Assembly (NCBI RefSeq): GCF_900109545.1
Contig: NZ_FOAP01000020.1
Location: 1-64,000, forward strand
Source: Stigmatella aurantiaca
Lineage (GTDB): Bacteria; Myxococcota; Myxococcia; Myxococcales; Myxococcaceae
Direction: 5' to 3'
Length of the DNA: 64,000 nucleotides
The number at the start of each line of letters is the position of its first letter. Position 1 is the first letter of the stretch. The position numbers and the translations under genes were made by a program. Below the pieces are notes generated by a model, which worked only from the letters and a program-made list of their open reading frames with translations, did no database searches and was not told where the DNA came from. Shown here in pieces: positions 37,095-46,700 of this stretch.

Positions 37095-38681
37095 GTGAAA
37101 ACGACTCTCTATGTCGCGGAGCGGGTGCGGACCCTGGATGCGGCCCGGCCGTTGGCCGAGGCCCTGGTGGTGCGCGGAGACAAGGTGCTCGCGGTGGGCT
37201 CGCGCGCCGAGGTGCAGGCGGCCGCGGGGGCGGGGGCCCGGGAGGTGGACCTGGGCGCCGCCATCCTCGTGCCCGGCCTGGTGGATGCCCACGCGCACAT
37301 CGCGGGCCTGGGGCTCAGCCTGACGACGGCGCGGCTGGAGGGCGCGGGCTCGGTGGAAGAGGTGGTGCGCCGGTTGGGGGCCGCGCCGGACACCTGCTTC
37401 CAGGGAGACTGGCTGCTGGGCAAGGGCTGGGACCAGAACGCCTGGCCGGGGCGGGTGTTTCCGGGCCGGGCGGAGCTGGACGCGCGCTTTGCCTCGACGC
37501 CCGTGTGCCTCATGCGGGTGGACCACCATGCCTTCTGGGTGAATGGTGAGGCGCTGCGGCGCGCGGGCATCGGCCGGGGGACGGTGGATCCGGACGGCGG
37601 ACGCATCGTGCGGGACGCGGCGGGCGAGCCCACCGGGGTGCTCATCGACAACGCGATGGACCTGGTGAGCGCGGTGCTCCCCGAGCCCACGAATGCGCAG
37701 CGGGAGACGCGGCTGCGCGTGGCGCTGGAGCGCTGTGCGCAGGTGGGGCTGACGGGGGTGCACGACGCGGGGATGGACTGGGAGTCCTTCCGGAAGCTGC
37801 GGGAGTGGGACGCGGCGGGGCACCTGCCGCTGCGGGTGTACGCGATGGCGGCGGGCCAGGGCGCGGAGCGTCACGCGTACCTGGAGAATGGCCCCCACGA
37901 GGGGCGGATGCTGACGATGCGAGGGGCGAAGCTGCTGGCGGACGGGGCGCTCGGCTCGCGCGGGGCGGCGCTGCACGAGGACTACAGCGACGAGCCGGGG
38001 CAGCGGGGCCTGCTGCTGCTCTCCCCCGAGGAGTTGGAGGCGCGGGCGCGGGCCTTCATGTCGCGGGGCTTCCAGGTGTGCATCCACGCCATCGGCGACC
38101 GGGCGAACACGCTGGTGGTGGACGTGCTGATCCAGTGCGCGCAGGAGACGGGGACGCGCGGGCTGCGCCACCGGGTAGAGCACGCACAGATTCTCCGGCG
38201 GGAGGACATCCAGCGGCTGGGAGCAGCGGGGCTGGTGGCCAGCGTGCAGCCCACGCACGCCACGAGCGACATGGGCTGGGCGGAGGCGCGGCTCGGCCGG
38301 GAGCGGCTCGCGGGCTCGTACGCGTGGCGAAGCCTGAAGGACGCGGGGGCGTGCCTGGCGCTAGGCAGCGACTTTCCCATCGAGAACCCGGACGTGCTGG
38401 CGGGGCTGTACGCGGCGCGGACGCGGCAGGACGCGGCGGGCTGGCCCGAGGGCGGCTGGTGGCCCCAGGAGCGGCTCACGGCCGAGGAGGCCCTGGAGGG
38501 CTTCACGGTGGGGCCCGCGTGGGCCTCGTTCGCGGAAGGGCGGCGCGGCCGGCTGATGCCCGGGATGGACGCGGACTTCGTGGCGCTCTCGGTGGATCCA
38601 GTGGAGGGGCCCGCGGCGGCGCTGCGGGAGGCGAAGGTGCTGGCCACCGTGGTGGCGGGGGCCGAGGTCTTCCGGGCCTGA
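37095..38681 (+). CDS. YtcJ-like metal-dependent amidohydrolase (Amidohydrolase_3)
   Basis: A 528-residue cytoplasmic hydrolase with a GTG start. The TIM-barrel metal site is visible: LVPGLVDAHAHIAGLGLSL holds the HxH, DHHAFWVN is the family motif, KLLADGALGSRGAAL carries the bridging residue region, and IHAIGDRAN, RVEHAQIL and LGSDFPIENPDVL carry the remaining His and Asp ligands. The C-terminus has the small beta-sandwich (GRLMPGMDADFVALSVDPVE). YtcJ relatives hydrolyse amides and imides; the true substrate is unknown. It overlaps no neighbour; nhaR is convergent after 4 bases. Confidence 0.9.
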   Translation: MKTTLYVAERVRTLDAARPLAEALVVRGDKVLAVGSRAEVQAAAGAGAREVDLGAAILVPGLVDAHAHIAGLGLSLTTARLEGAGSVEEVVRRLGAAPDTCFQGDWLLGKGWDQNAWPGRVFPGRAELDARFASTPVCLMRVDHHAFWVNGEALRRAGIGRGTVDPDGGRIVRDAAGEPTGVLIDNAMDLVSAVLPEPTNAQRETRLRVALERCAQVGLTGVHDAGMDWESFRKLREWDAAGHLPLRVYAMAAGQGAERHAYLENGPHEGRMLTMRGAKLLADGALGSRGAALHEDYSDEPGQRGLLLLSPEELEARARAFMSRGFQVCIHAIGDRANTLVVDVLIQCAQETGTRGLRHRVEHAQILRREDIQRLGAAGLVASVQPTHATSDMGWAEARLGRERLAGSYAWRSLKDAGACLALGSDFPIENPDVLAGLYAARTRQDAAGWPEGGWWPQERLTAEEALEGFTVGPAWASFAEGRRGRLMPGMDADFVALSVDPVEGPAAALREAKVLATVVAGAEVFRA

Positions 38682-38685
38682 GGGC

Positions 38686-39582
38686 TCAAGTGCCGAAGAG
38701 GCTGGAGCGGGCGGCCTCGGCGATGGCGACGACGGCGGGGTGGCGCAGCTTGCGCTCGACGGTGATGGCGTAGAAGCAGGTCTCCACCTCCTGGGTGCGG
38801 CCGACGACGGACACGTCGAACTGGCGGACCACCTCGGCCTCGATGACGGAGGGCATGGCGAAGACGCCGAGCCCCCGCTGGCCGAAGGCCATGAGCAGGG
38901 CGCTGTCGTCGAAGTCCCCGGCGACGGCGGGGTGGACGCCCTGGACTTCGAACCACCGGTCCAGGGCTTGGCGGATGGAGCTGGTCTCCGAGGAGAGCAG
39001 CACGGGGGCGCCATCCAGGGAGCGGGGGAAGTCCTTGCGCAGATAGGCGTGGGGGGCGGCTGCGAAGAAGGAGACGCCGCACTTGCCCAGCAGGTGGTTG
39101 AAGGTCCGGACGCTGACGGGGTCGGTGCTGGGGGCGTCGGCAAGCACGACGTCCAGCTCGTGCAGGGCGAGTGCGGAGAGGAGCTGGGGCAGGGGGCCCT
39201 CGCGGCACACGAGGCGCAGGGGGCCGGCGTCGAGGGCGGGCTGGAGGAGGCGCTCGGCGACGACCTTGGGCAGCACGTCGGCGACGCCGACCTGGAGGCG
39301 GAGCTGCTGGCCGGGGGGGAGGCCGCCGACGACGTTCTTCAGCTCGTTGCCGAGCCGGAAGATTTCATCGGCATAGCGCATGACGGTGCGGCCCACGTCG
39401 GTAAGGACGAGCTTGCGGCCCTGGCGCTCGAAGAGCTTGTGGCCGAGGGACTCCTCGAGGAGCTTGATCTGGCTGCTGATGGTGGGCTGGGCGAGGTGGA
39501 GCTCCTCACCGGCCTTGGCGAGGGAGCCTGCGCGGGCCACGGTCCAGAAGTAGAGGAGGTGGTGGTAGTTGAGCCAGCTCAC
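38686..39582 (-). CDS. nhaR: NhaR-like LysR-family regulator
   Basis: A 298-residue activator with a GTG start at 39582 (SWLNYHHLLYFWTVARAGSL). The helix-turn-helix is LAKAGEELHLAQPTISSQIK. The effector domain closely follows the pattern of E. coli NhaR: GVADVLPKVVAERLLQPAL, KCGVSFF, GDFDDSALLMAFG and HPAVVAIAEAARSSLF at the C-terminus. NhaR activates Na+/H+ antiporter and biofilm genes in response to sodium. No nhaA lies beside it, so the regulated genes are elsewhere or differ. Name transfer is by motif resemblance. Confidence 0.88.
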   Translation of the reverse strand: MSWLNYHHLLYFWTVARAGSLAKAGEELHLAQPTISSQIKLLEESLGHKLFERQGRKLVLTDVGRTVMRYADEIFRLGNELKNVVGGLPPGQQLRLQVGVADVLPKVVAERLLQPALDAGPLRLVCREGPLPQLLSALALHELDVVLADAPSTDPVSVRTFNHLLGKCGVSFFAAAPHAYLRKDFPRSLDGAPVLLSSETSSIRQALDRWFEVQGVHPAVAGDFDDSALLMAFGQRGLGVFAMPSVIEAEVVRQFDVSVVGRTQEVETCFYAITVERKLRHPAVVAIAEAARSSLFGT

Positions 39583-39729
39583 ACGAACCTCACCGTTGGG
39601 GGCTCCTGGTTGGGTCCGGGAGGGGGAACCGGACACAGGGGAGTATGCGGCTTCCGCCGGGAGGGGGGAGGGAGAGAGCAGGCGGGCAGGCGGAAAAAGG
39701 GGGGCGGGCGCAGAAGCGCGAGAACGGGC

Positions 39730-39758
39730 TTGACGGGACCAAGGAGTCCTCGTAAATC
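39730..39758 (+). promoter_or_regulatory. Promoter of tRNA-Phe
   Basis: TTGACG (39730-39735) and TAAATC (39753-39758) are 17 bases apart. Transcription would begin near 39765, about 20 bases before the tRNA. The strong terminator after the tRNA supports an independent transcription unit. Confidence 0.7.
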
Positions 39759-39784
39759 GGCGCTGCTTCTCGCGGTGGCCGTTC

Positions 39785-39857
39785 GCCCAGGTAGCTCAGT
39801 CGGTAGAGCAGGGGACTGAAAATCCCCGTGTCGGTGGTTCGATTCCGCCCCTGGGCA
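39785..39857 (+). tRNA. tRNA-Phe (anticodon GAA)
   Basis: A complete cloverleaf of 73 bases. The acceptor stem is GCCCAGG with CCTGGGC, the D arm GCTC...GAGC, the anticodon stem GGGGA...TCCCC with loop CTGAAAA giving anticodon GAA, and the T arm GGTGG-TTCGATT-CCGCC. The CCA end is not encoded (the bases after the discriminator A are CAA), so it is added after transcription. Confidence 0.97.
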
Positions 39858-39876
39858 CAAAAGTCGAAGAGATTTC

Positions 39877-39912
39877 AGGGCCTTGAACTCCGGTTCAAGG
39901 CCCTTTCTTTTT
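39877..39912 (+). terminator. Intrinsic terminator of tRNA-Phe
   Basis: AGGGCCTTGAAC (39877-39888) pairs perfectly with GTTCAAGGCCCT (39893-39904) around a TCCG loop, followed by TTCTTTTT. A textbook Rho-independent terminator, 20 bases after the tRNA. Confidence 0.95.
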
Positions 39913-40007
39913 GCCCGCAGAGCGCCCTGGGTAACCCCCAAAGGACGGGTTCGTCTCACGTCGAGCAGGGACTCAAACTGCTGGAGGGCCCCGCCAAGTG
40001 CTCAGCA

Positions 40008-41240
40008 TCAGCTTGTAGCGAGTTCGCTGCGACGTTTCTCGATGGTCCGGCGCAGGTGTTCCGTCTTGCGCGGGTCAAAGCCGATCTCGGCAAGCCTCCC
40101 AATCCATGGCTCCGCGCCATTACAGAGTTCATTCAGCATTTGGATGGTTGCAGCCTCCTTCACCCCAAAGCGCATTCCGAACTCAATGAAATGTGGGCGC
40201 TTCAAATTGTCGTCGCGTCCCTCGAACTTCAGAGCCATTCGTTGATCGCCATAAGGGAGCGTGGTGAGTACGTCATACACAGGCGAAAGGCGGAATCCAC
40301 CTGCTGGCCCATTCGCGAGAATGCTCACGTTTTTTGCGTGGAGGTCTCCGTTGGCGATGAGATAGCTAAAGGCAATCAGACGTAGGAGGCGGGACAGCTC
40401 GGGAATGGGGGCAAAGCAATTCTCTTGCAAGCCTGTGGCAATGTCAGAGCAAGAAAGGCGGTACTTGTCAGCGGGATAGCGATCAAGGAATTGGCATGCA
40501 TCTTCTTGGTGAATGCGTCGGAAGCGCTTCTCATCCTTGGACCAAATCCGGTCGAACCGCTCGACAAGCAACCCTGAATGACCCGCTCGATCATGCACCA
40601 GACGAGTGTTGGCGGTGACAAGCCCACAAGCCTTCGCCATCCGCATGAAGAAATCCTCATTTTCGACAAGTCGCGGCTTGTCGTGAGGATTCAGCTTCAG
40701 GATGAAAGAGTGCCGTCCCGCTGGTTTAAGAGGGAATGAAATGGTTGAGGCAGAAACCTTCTCCTGCACGCCCGGAACAATGGGCTCCTGTTTCTCATCC
40801 CCGGTTTTGGAGAGGCTTTGCGCAAAGAGCTCGGAGAACAGAACCTCGTCAAGTTTCAGCGGCCCTGCTTGCGAGGTGGCTTCCAGAATCGTTTCCCCTC
40901 GCGGGATGACGGACAGATCCCCCACCGTGTCAGCGCCCGATGCGACAAGCAAACTGAGCAGGTCATCTTCGGAGGTCTTCACCTTCTGAACCAATGCACG
41001 AAGCCTCAGCCCTTCAGGAAGCAGGCCCGCGAAGTAGGTGTGCAGGTTGGCTCCGTAAGTTTCCGTCCGGCGTCGCGAGTAAGGAAGATGAACGGCGATT
41101 CCCCCAGTTTGGGCCGAGTACTGAGTAAAAAAATCGCCATCGTATTCGAAGACCGACCCATGTGAGGTTCGGGTAATCACTCCCACTCGAACTGCCTCGC
41201 GCCAGACGTCGGAGATTTGGACGTCAGTGGGGCGCGTCAT
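40008..41240 (-). CDS. hipA: HipA-family serine/threonine kinase toxin
   Basis: A 410-residue HipA toxin, which in E. coli phosphorylates glutamyl-tRNA synthetase to stop growth. It has the N-terminal couple-hipA region (GDFFTQYSAQTGGIAVHLPY, then YFAGLLPEGLRLRAL), the autophosphorylation loop VPGVQEKVSAST with Ser163/165, the catalytic loop LIANGDLHAKN with Asp299, and the metal-binding SPVYDVL with Asp323. The ATG overlaps the HipB stop by 4 bases. Local GC content and codon use are clearly lower than around it, and it sits just behind tRNA-Phe, so it was probably acquired. The target in this host is unknown. Confidence 0.93.
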   Translation of the reverse strand: MTRPTDVQISDVWREAVRVGVITRTSHGSVFEYDGDFFTQYSAQTGGIAVHLPYSRRRTETYGANLHTYFAGLLPEGLRLRALVQKVKTSEDDLLSLLVASGADTVGDLSVIPRGETILEATSQAGPLKLDEVLFSELFAQSLSKTGDEKQEPIVPGVQEKVSASTISFPLKPAGRHSFILKLNPHDKPRLVENEDFFMRMAKACGLVTANTRLVHDRAGHSGLLVERFDRIWSKDEKRFRRIHQEDACQFLDRYPADKYRLSCSDIATGLQENCFAPIPELSRLLRLIAFSYLIANGDLHAKNVSILANGPAGGFRLSPVYDVLTTLPYGDQRMALKFEGRDDNLKRPHFIEFGMRFGVKEAATIQMLNELCNGAEPWIGRLAEIGFDPRKTEHLRRTIEKRRSELATS

Positions 41241-41536
41241 CGCAAGCGCTCACTCACACTGAAGCGTTGTTTGCCGGGAGACAAGACCAGCTGTAGTCCC
41301 AATACTTCTAATACGTCGAGGAGTTTATTGAGCCGCAATGTGGGCTTCTTGCCGCTTTCCAGATCGTAGATGAAGACGGTCCCACAACCAGCAAGCACGC
41401 TTAACTCCTGTTGAGTCAGGCCAAGGGCTCTGCGCTGCTTGCGAACAGCCTGCGCTAAGGCCAGCAACCCAGAAGCCTGGGAGGCGCTGTGCTCATCCAA
41501 CCGCATGGATGTCCGATTTTCAGGGATACCCTTCAT
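41237..41536 (-). CDS. hipB: HipB-like antitoxin, Xre-type DNA-binding protein
   Basis: A protein of about 99 residues if the ATG at 41536 (MKGIPENRTS) is used; an in-frame frame extends to 41629 and ATG 41506 is also possible. The Xre helix-turn-helix reads ALGLTQQELSVLAGCGTVFI followed by YDLESGKKPTLRLNKLLDVL, typical of HipB and y4mF antitoxins. It neutralises HipA and represses the operon. The 4-base overlap with hipA indicates translational coupling, and the AT content matches hipA. Confidence 0.9.
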   Translation of the reverse strand: MKGIPENRTSMRLDEHSASQASGLLALAQAVRKQRRALGLTQQELSVLAGCGTVFIYDLESGKKPTLRLNKLLDVLEVLGLQLVLSPGKQRFSVSERLR

Positions 41537-42003
41537 GGGACTGCTGCGCTCCATCCGTTCGCATGGAAATGTACTGCCAGTCACGGGCAACTGCCATCCA
41601 AAGGGCATGGTTCTAGAGCCCGTTTCCACGTGATCGTGAAGATTCTAGGCGATGAAACGCCCGGTTGGGACGCCAGGGGGCCATTTTCCATGCGATCGGA
41701 AGGATGGTGCTTGAGGCGGACGGTGGCTCACGGGCGCCCCACCTGAGCTGACGGTGGGCTTGCTGGGCGAGCGGGGAGCTTCTTGGGCGGGGGGCAGGAA
41801 CCAGAATCCAGACGCTCAGCGGTCGCTCCTTCCCAAAGGGATGCTCAATCCGCCGTCCCAGGGAACCTCCTTGAAGGGTAGGCCCACAGGTTGCCTACCT
41901 AACGGGAAGGAGGGAGCCTCGCTTGGCCGGTGCCTAGATTCTGGCACGGTGCGACCCGGTGCATTAGGTTGGATGCCAGAGACCCAACGTCATGGGGTAG
42001 GTC
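41537..42003. other. Gene-free stretch between hipBA and the SWIM/SNF2 module
   Basis: 467 bases without a convincing gene: the small open frames inside have no family pattern or ribosome site. It should hold the hipBA promoter (minus strand) and that of the gene at 42004. A pair of inverted repeats (41555-41569 and 41685-41699) is the only structure I can see. No copy of the tRNA-Phe 3' end is present, so no attachment-site duplication is visible. Confidence 0.5.
41555..41699. repeat. 15-bp inverted repeats upstream of hipB
   Basis: CCGTTCGCATGGAAA at 41555-41569 matches the reverse complement of TTTCCATGCGATCGG at 41685-41699 with one mismatch. The arms are 115 bases apart, upstream of the hipBA coding region. 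They could be paired operators for the HipB repressor or leftovers of a mobile element; no transposase is present. Confidence 0.4.
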
Positions 42004-42555
42004 ATGGATCCAAAGGTCATCACCATGTTGGAGCGGGCGGGCATCGATACCGCCTCCCCGGAGCTGCTCCGGGTGGCCATCGTGCTGGGCGAGCAGGGGC
42101 GCATCCTCCCTCTGTCGCAGGATTGGCCCGTGCCCATCCTGGACGGCGAGGACCAAGCGGTCTGGGTCCCCCTGCTCCCCATTTCCCAGCTCTGGAAAGG
42201 CTCCCGGGTGCCGCCGGACTTCTCCTTCGCGCCGCCTCCCGAATACGAGCCCTTCTTCACCCTTCTGGAGGCCACCGCCGCGGACTACTGCAGTGCGCTG
42301 GGGCGGCCGGAGCGGGACAAGGAGTTCGAGCGGATCTACCGGCAGCTCCGGCGCAGGCCGGACGGCGAGGATGCCCATCCGCTGTTCTCCTATCTCCAGG
42401 CCGCCTCGCGCCTCTACCTGTCCTTGTGTGAGGTGAGCCAGGCCGAGTTCGAGGCGGTGGTCAGCCGCCTTCGCCGTTCAGCGAGAACCTTCGCCTTTTC
42501 CCTCTTCAGCACGAACTACCACCGGCTCGTGCTGGAGGACATCTACCACGCCTGA
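42004..42555 (+). CDS. Hypothetical protein, first gene of the SWIM/SNF2 module
   Basis: A 183-residue protein that I do not recognise. It starts MDPKVITMLERAGIDTASPE, is mostly helical, and has no signal peptide or membrane segment. It ends 7 bases before the next gene, which makes cotranscription very likely. Within it, WPVPILDGEDQAVWVPLLPI and FERIYRQLRRRPDGEDAHPL are the most distinctive parts. GC content is high, like the host and unlike hipBA. Confidence 0.72.
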   Translation: MDPKVITMLERAGIDTASPELLRVAIVLGEQGRILPLSQDWPVPILDGEDQAVWVPLLPISQLWKGSRVPPDFSFAPPPEYEPFFTLLEATAADYCSALGRPERDKEFERIYRQLRRRPDGEDAHPLFSYLQAASRLYLSLCEVSQAEFEAVVSRLRRSARTFAFSLFSTNYHRLVLEDIYHA

Positions 42556-42562
42556 GCACCGC

Positions 42563-43675
42563 ATGAGTGAGTACCAATACTACGAGTTCCGGGCCGTGGA
42601 TCGCCCGCTCACGCCTCAAGAGCAGCACGAACTGAGGAAGCTCTCGACGCGCGCGGAGATCACCGAATATCAGTTCACCAATGTGTACCATTGGGGGAAC
42701 TTCAAGGGCTCTCCAGACCGGATGATGGAGCAGTACTTCGACGCCCACCTGTACATGGCGAACTGGGGCAGAACCCTGATGCTGCGCTTGCCCCGGAAGG
42801 GGTTCGAGCTGGGGGACGCCCGCCCCTACCTGACGGACAAGAGTCTGTCCCTGAGGAAGAAGGGCCCGTGGGTCATCGTGACTTTCGGGGCCGATGACGA
42901 AAACGGCGAGGATGTGGAGGGCGAGAAATGGCTCGCGTCCTTGTTGCCTTTGCGCGAGGAGCTACTCTCCGGGGACTTGCGCTGTCTTTATATCGGGTGG
43001 CTGGCAGGCATCCGGGACGAGGAGGCCCCCGAGGAGGCAGAGGCTCCGCCCATTCCCCCAGGTCTGCGCTCCTTGAGCAGCGCACAGGCCGCGTTGGCGG
43101 ATTTCCTGCTCATTCCTCCGGACGTGCTCGAAGCGGCGGCTCAAGCCAGTCCACCGTTGGCGCCCCGCGCGCCGAGGCAGGCACTGGAAGTCTGGGTGAA
43201 GGAGCTGCCCCTCGCCGAGAAGAACACGCTGTTGGTGCGGGTCATGGAAGGACAGGAGCCGCATCTGGGGCGGGAATTGCTCCGGCGGTTCCAGAAGGCC
43301 ACTCGCGGTACCGCGCCGGCCCAGGAACCCGGGGCCCGGAAAACGGTGGAGGCGCTGCAGCGGGAGGCCGAGGTCCTTGGAGGACGGCGGCGGCGGCGTG
43401 TGGAGCAGGCACACGCCGCGGCTTGGACGCGGCGGCTGGAGGCACTCGCGGCGCGCGAAGAGGACGCCTGGAAGCAGGTGGCTCAGCGGTTCTCCTCCCG
43501 GAGTCACACGGAGCACGGCGCTGGGGTTCAGCTCCTCGCGGACCTGAAGGAGGTGGCCCGCCGCCGTGGAACCGAAGAGGCGTTCACCCGCAGGATCCAG
43601 CTCTTGCGAGAGCAGAACGCCCGGAGGCCTGGCCTCCTGGCCCAGATGGATCAGGCGGGTCTCTTCCGTTCTTGA
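42563..43675 (+). CDS. SWIM/SNF2-associated protein of unknown function
   Basis: A 370-residue protein starting MSEYQYYEFRAVDRPLTPQE. The N-terminal domain of about 130 residues (RAEITEYQFTNVYHWGNFKG, then MEQYFDAHLYMANWGRTLML) is a pattern I recall next to SWIM zinc-finger helicases in other bacteria. The rest is helical, with a coiled coil rich in Arg, Glu and Ala. No catalytic motif is visible. Its position between the small unknown gene and the helicase suggests that it is a dedicated partner, for instance an adaptor. The association recall is not verified. Confidence 0.75.
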   Translation: MSEYQYYEFRAVDRPLTPQEQHELRKLSTRAEITEYQFTNVYHWGNFKGSPDRMMEQYFDAHLYMANWGRTLMLRLPRKGFELGDARPYLTDKSLSLRKKGPWVIVTFGADDENGEDVEGEKWLASLLPLREELLSGDLRCLYIGWLAGIRDEEAPEEAEAPPIPPGLRSLSSAQAALADFLLIPPDVLEAAAQASPPLAPRAPRQALEVWVKELPLAEKNTLLVRVMEGQEPHLGRELLRRFQKATRGTAPAQEPGARKTVEALQREAEVLGGRRRRRVEQAHAAAWTRRLEALAAREEDAWKQVAQRFSSRSHTEHGAGVQLLADLKEVARRRGTEEAFTRRIQLLREQNARRPGLLAQMDQAGLFRS

Positions 43676-43735
43676 GGCTGCTGGCCGCAGCAGGCCGCCT
43701 TCGGTGTTCATCGCTCTCTTTCCAGAAATCACATC

Positions 43736-46700
43736 ATGTCCGTTTCATCCTCTTCCCCTGAGAAGACTTCTACGCCCCCGTTGGAGTGGCTGACCCATGG
43801 AATGCTGCAAGAGGCCGCGGGGCCCCGCACGTTCAAGCGCGGGGGGCTCTGCCTCGCCCAGCGGCGCGTTGTCTCGTACGAGGCCGCCGGGGAGGAACTG
43901 CACGGCAAGGTCTTGAACCGGCACGGCAAGCCGCAGGAGGTGATCCTCTCCACCGATGCGGATGGCCTCTCCTGCGAGTGTGAATGCGCGGCGTTCTGGA
44001 GCCACGGCATCTGCAAGCACATCGTGGCGCTGGGGCTCGCCTTCCTGTCGTCCCGGCAGCCTCCGGGAGAAGCCGCCGCGGAGCCTCCCGCGAAGCCCGG
44101 GCGGCCTCGCACCCCCAAGGCCATCGAGGCCTGGCTGGAGGCCCATCAGGTCACCCACGCCCGCCGCGAGTCCGTGTCTGGGGTGTTGCCCCTGCTCCCC
44201 TCGAACTTTCGCGGCCCACAGTGGCTCTTGGAACTGGGGCACCTGCCCATCACGGCGGTTCTGGATGGCACGTTGGACTTGAGCCGCCGCGCTCAGGGGA
44301 GCCTGCAGCAGGCGCTCCTGGTGGAGGCCGCCTGGAAGTGGCTGGACCTGGAAGCCCGCCGCGTCCGCCTGGGCCTGGAGCATGAGCGGGAGCAGGCCGG
44401 TGTGCCTCCTCCGCCCCTCACGGATGCGCGGCTGGAGCCGTGGCGGCACGTCCTGGCGCAGGAGCGGGCGCGCGTGCGCGCACAGGCCGTTCCGCGGCTT
44501 CTATCGAATCCTTCCACCGTGACTTTTCATGAGCGGCCCCTCCGGCTCTATGTGGAAGAGCCTCGCCGCGTCCCAGAGGCTTCCTGGAGTTCGATGGGGT
44601 TTGTCCCCAAGATGCGTGTCTCCGTGGATCCGCGCGCCCTGCTCGAAGGCCGGGCGGGCCTCACATGCTGGTGCATGCCGGATCAGGCGGCGGCGTGCTG
44701 TGTCCATGCCCTCTCGGCGCTGGACGCCTTGCTGGGCTCGCTCTCGGATCCGGAAGCGGCGGCGCGCAACACGCGGCTGGCGGAGCTGCTCTTCGTCGAG
44801 CCGGCACGCCAGCTCCTGGGGGCCATCGAGAAGGTCTCCGCGGAGCCTTCCTTCGAAACGGCCGGGCAGACCCATCGCATCGCCTTCCGGCTGGAAGGGC
44901 TCAAGCTGGGCGAGCCCCGATTGCAGCCCTACCTCCAGCGCCGCCTCAAGAAGGGCGGCTTCTCCTCAGGGACCGCCGTGAAGTGGGCGGATGCGCCCGA
45001 GGTGCGCGCGGCCCTCTCCTCTCCCGAGGAGGGGGAAGCCCTGGAGTTGTGCGGTGTGCTCTCCCGGCTGCCCCGCTTCACCGAAGGGTATGCGCTCTTG
45101 CTGCGAGCGATCCGGTTGCTGGCCCCCGGCGAGCATCTGTTCCTTCCGCCCCGGCTCGATGCGCCCTTGCTGGTTCGCGAGGCCCCCCTGGGCTTCACCT
45201 TCGCGGAGGCCGAAGAGGGGTTCTCCGTTCACCCCGCCATCGAGGGCACCGTCATCAACGCCCAGGAGCTGTTGCCGCCGCCCGCAGGCCATGAGGGCCA
45301 GTGGCCCTGGATGCTGGCCGAGCCCCTCGTGCCGCGCCTCACCCTGGTGTCCATTCCGCCCGGCGCGCAGGGCCTGCTCGCCACGCTGCGGGAGTATGGC
45401 ACCCGGCTTCCCGCCCAGGCGCGGCCGGAGCTCTTGCGTCACCTCTCCCGGTTCGAGGCCGCCTTCCCCGTGAGCCTCCCCGAGTCCCTGGAGGCCCGTG
45501 CCGTGCCGCCCACGTCCGGATTCCTGCTGCGGCTCGCGGCCGGGAAAGAGGAGCAGTTGGAGGGCAAGCTCCTCGTGCGGCCCTTGCCCGAGGCGCCCCC
45601 GTGGCCTCCCGGAGAAGGCCCCCCGGTGCTCCGGGGGCTGCGGGCTGGGGAGCGGGTGATGACTCACCGAGACCTGGAGGCGGAGCACGCGGAGGCCCGG
45701 GCGCTGCGGGAGCGTCTCGGGCTTCCGGTGGACGCGGCTGCCCCCGGGTTCGTGCTGGAGGGCTCGGAGGCGGCGCTGGACTTCCTGGAGCGCCTGGAGC
45801 CGCTCACGGGCCCCTCGCTCCGGCTCGAGTGGGCACACGCCCCCTGGAAGGTGTCGAACGCCCCGGATGCCGAGGGGCTGAAGGTCGAGGTGCGGAAGAA
45901 GCGTCATTGGTTTGGGTTGGAGGGCTCCGTGAACGTGGAGGGGCTGGCGGTGGAGCTGGCGCCGTTGCTGGAGGCCGTGCTGAACCACCGGCGCTTCGTG
46001 CCCTTGGGCAAGGGGCGCTTCCTGCGGCTCTCCCAGGCCTTGCGCGACCGGCTGGCCCCCCTGGCGGATCTCGCTCACCCCACCCGCGAGGGCCTGGAGG
46101 TCAGCGCGGCCGCCGCGCCCGTGCTGGACGCTCTGGCCGAGGCAGGGGTGGAGGTGCACGCGCCCCCCGACTGGCGCAAGCTCGCCACCCGGGTTCGCAG
46201 GGCCCAGGAGATGGAGTTCCCCGTTCCCCCGGCCTTGAAGGCGGAGCTGCGGGACTACCAGCGCGAGGGCTTCACGTGGATGGCGCGGCTCGCGGAGTGG
46301 GGCGGGGGCGGGTGCCTCGCCGACGACATGGGGCTCGGAAAGACCCTGCAGACGCTCACCCTGCTGTTGCACCGCGCGAAGGAGGGCCCGGCGCTGGTGG
46401 TGGCCCCCACGTCGGTCTGTTTCAACTGGGCCCGGGAGGCGGAGCGCTTCGCCCCCTCCCTGCGGGTGAAGTCCTACCGGGATGCGGACCGCGAGCGGCT
46501 GCTCACGGGCCTGAAGGCGGGGGACGTGTTGCTTGTCAGCTATGGGCTGCTCGTGCGCGACGCGGAGCGCTTCGCCGCGGTGTCCTTCGCCACCCTCGTG
46601 GTGGACGAGGCCCAGGCCGCCAAGAATCCGGACTCCGCCCGGGCGCAGGCGCTCCAGGCGCTCCAGGCGGACGCGAGGATCGCGCTCTCCGGCACGCCCG

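Noticed and set aside
39785-42003. Genomic-island ends at tRNA-Phe
   Set aside because: I looked for a copy of the tRNA 3' end (GGTTCGATTCCGCC or similar) downstream to 42000 and saw none, and no integrase is present. Acquisition is suggested only by base composition.
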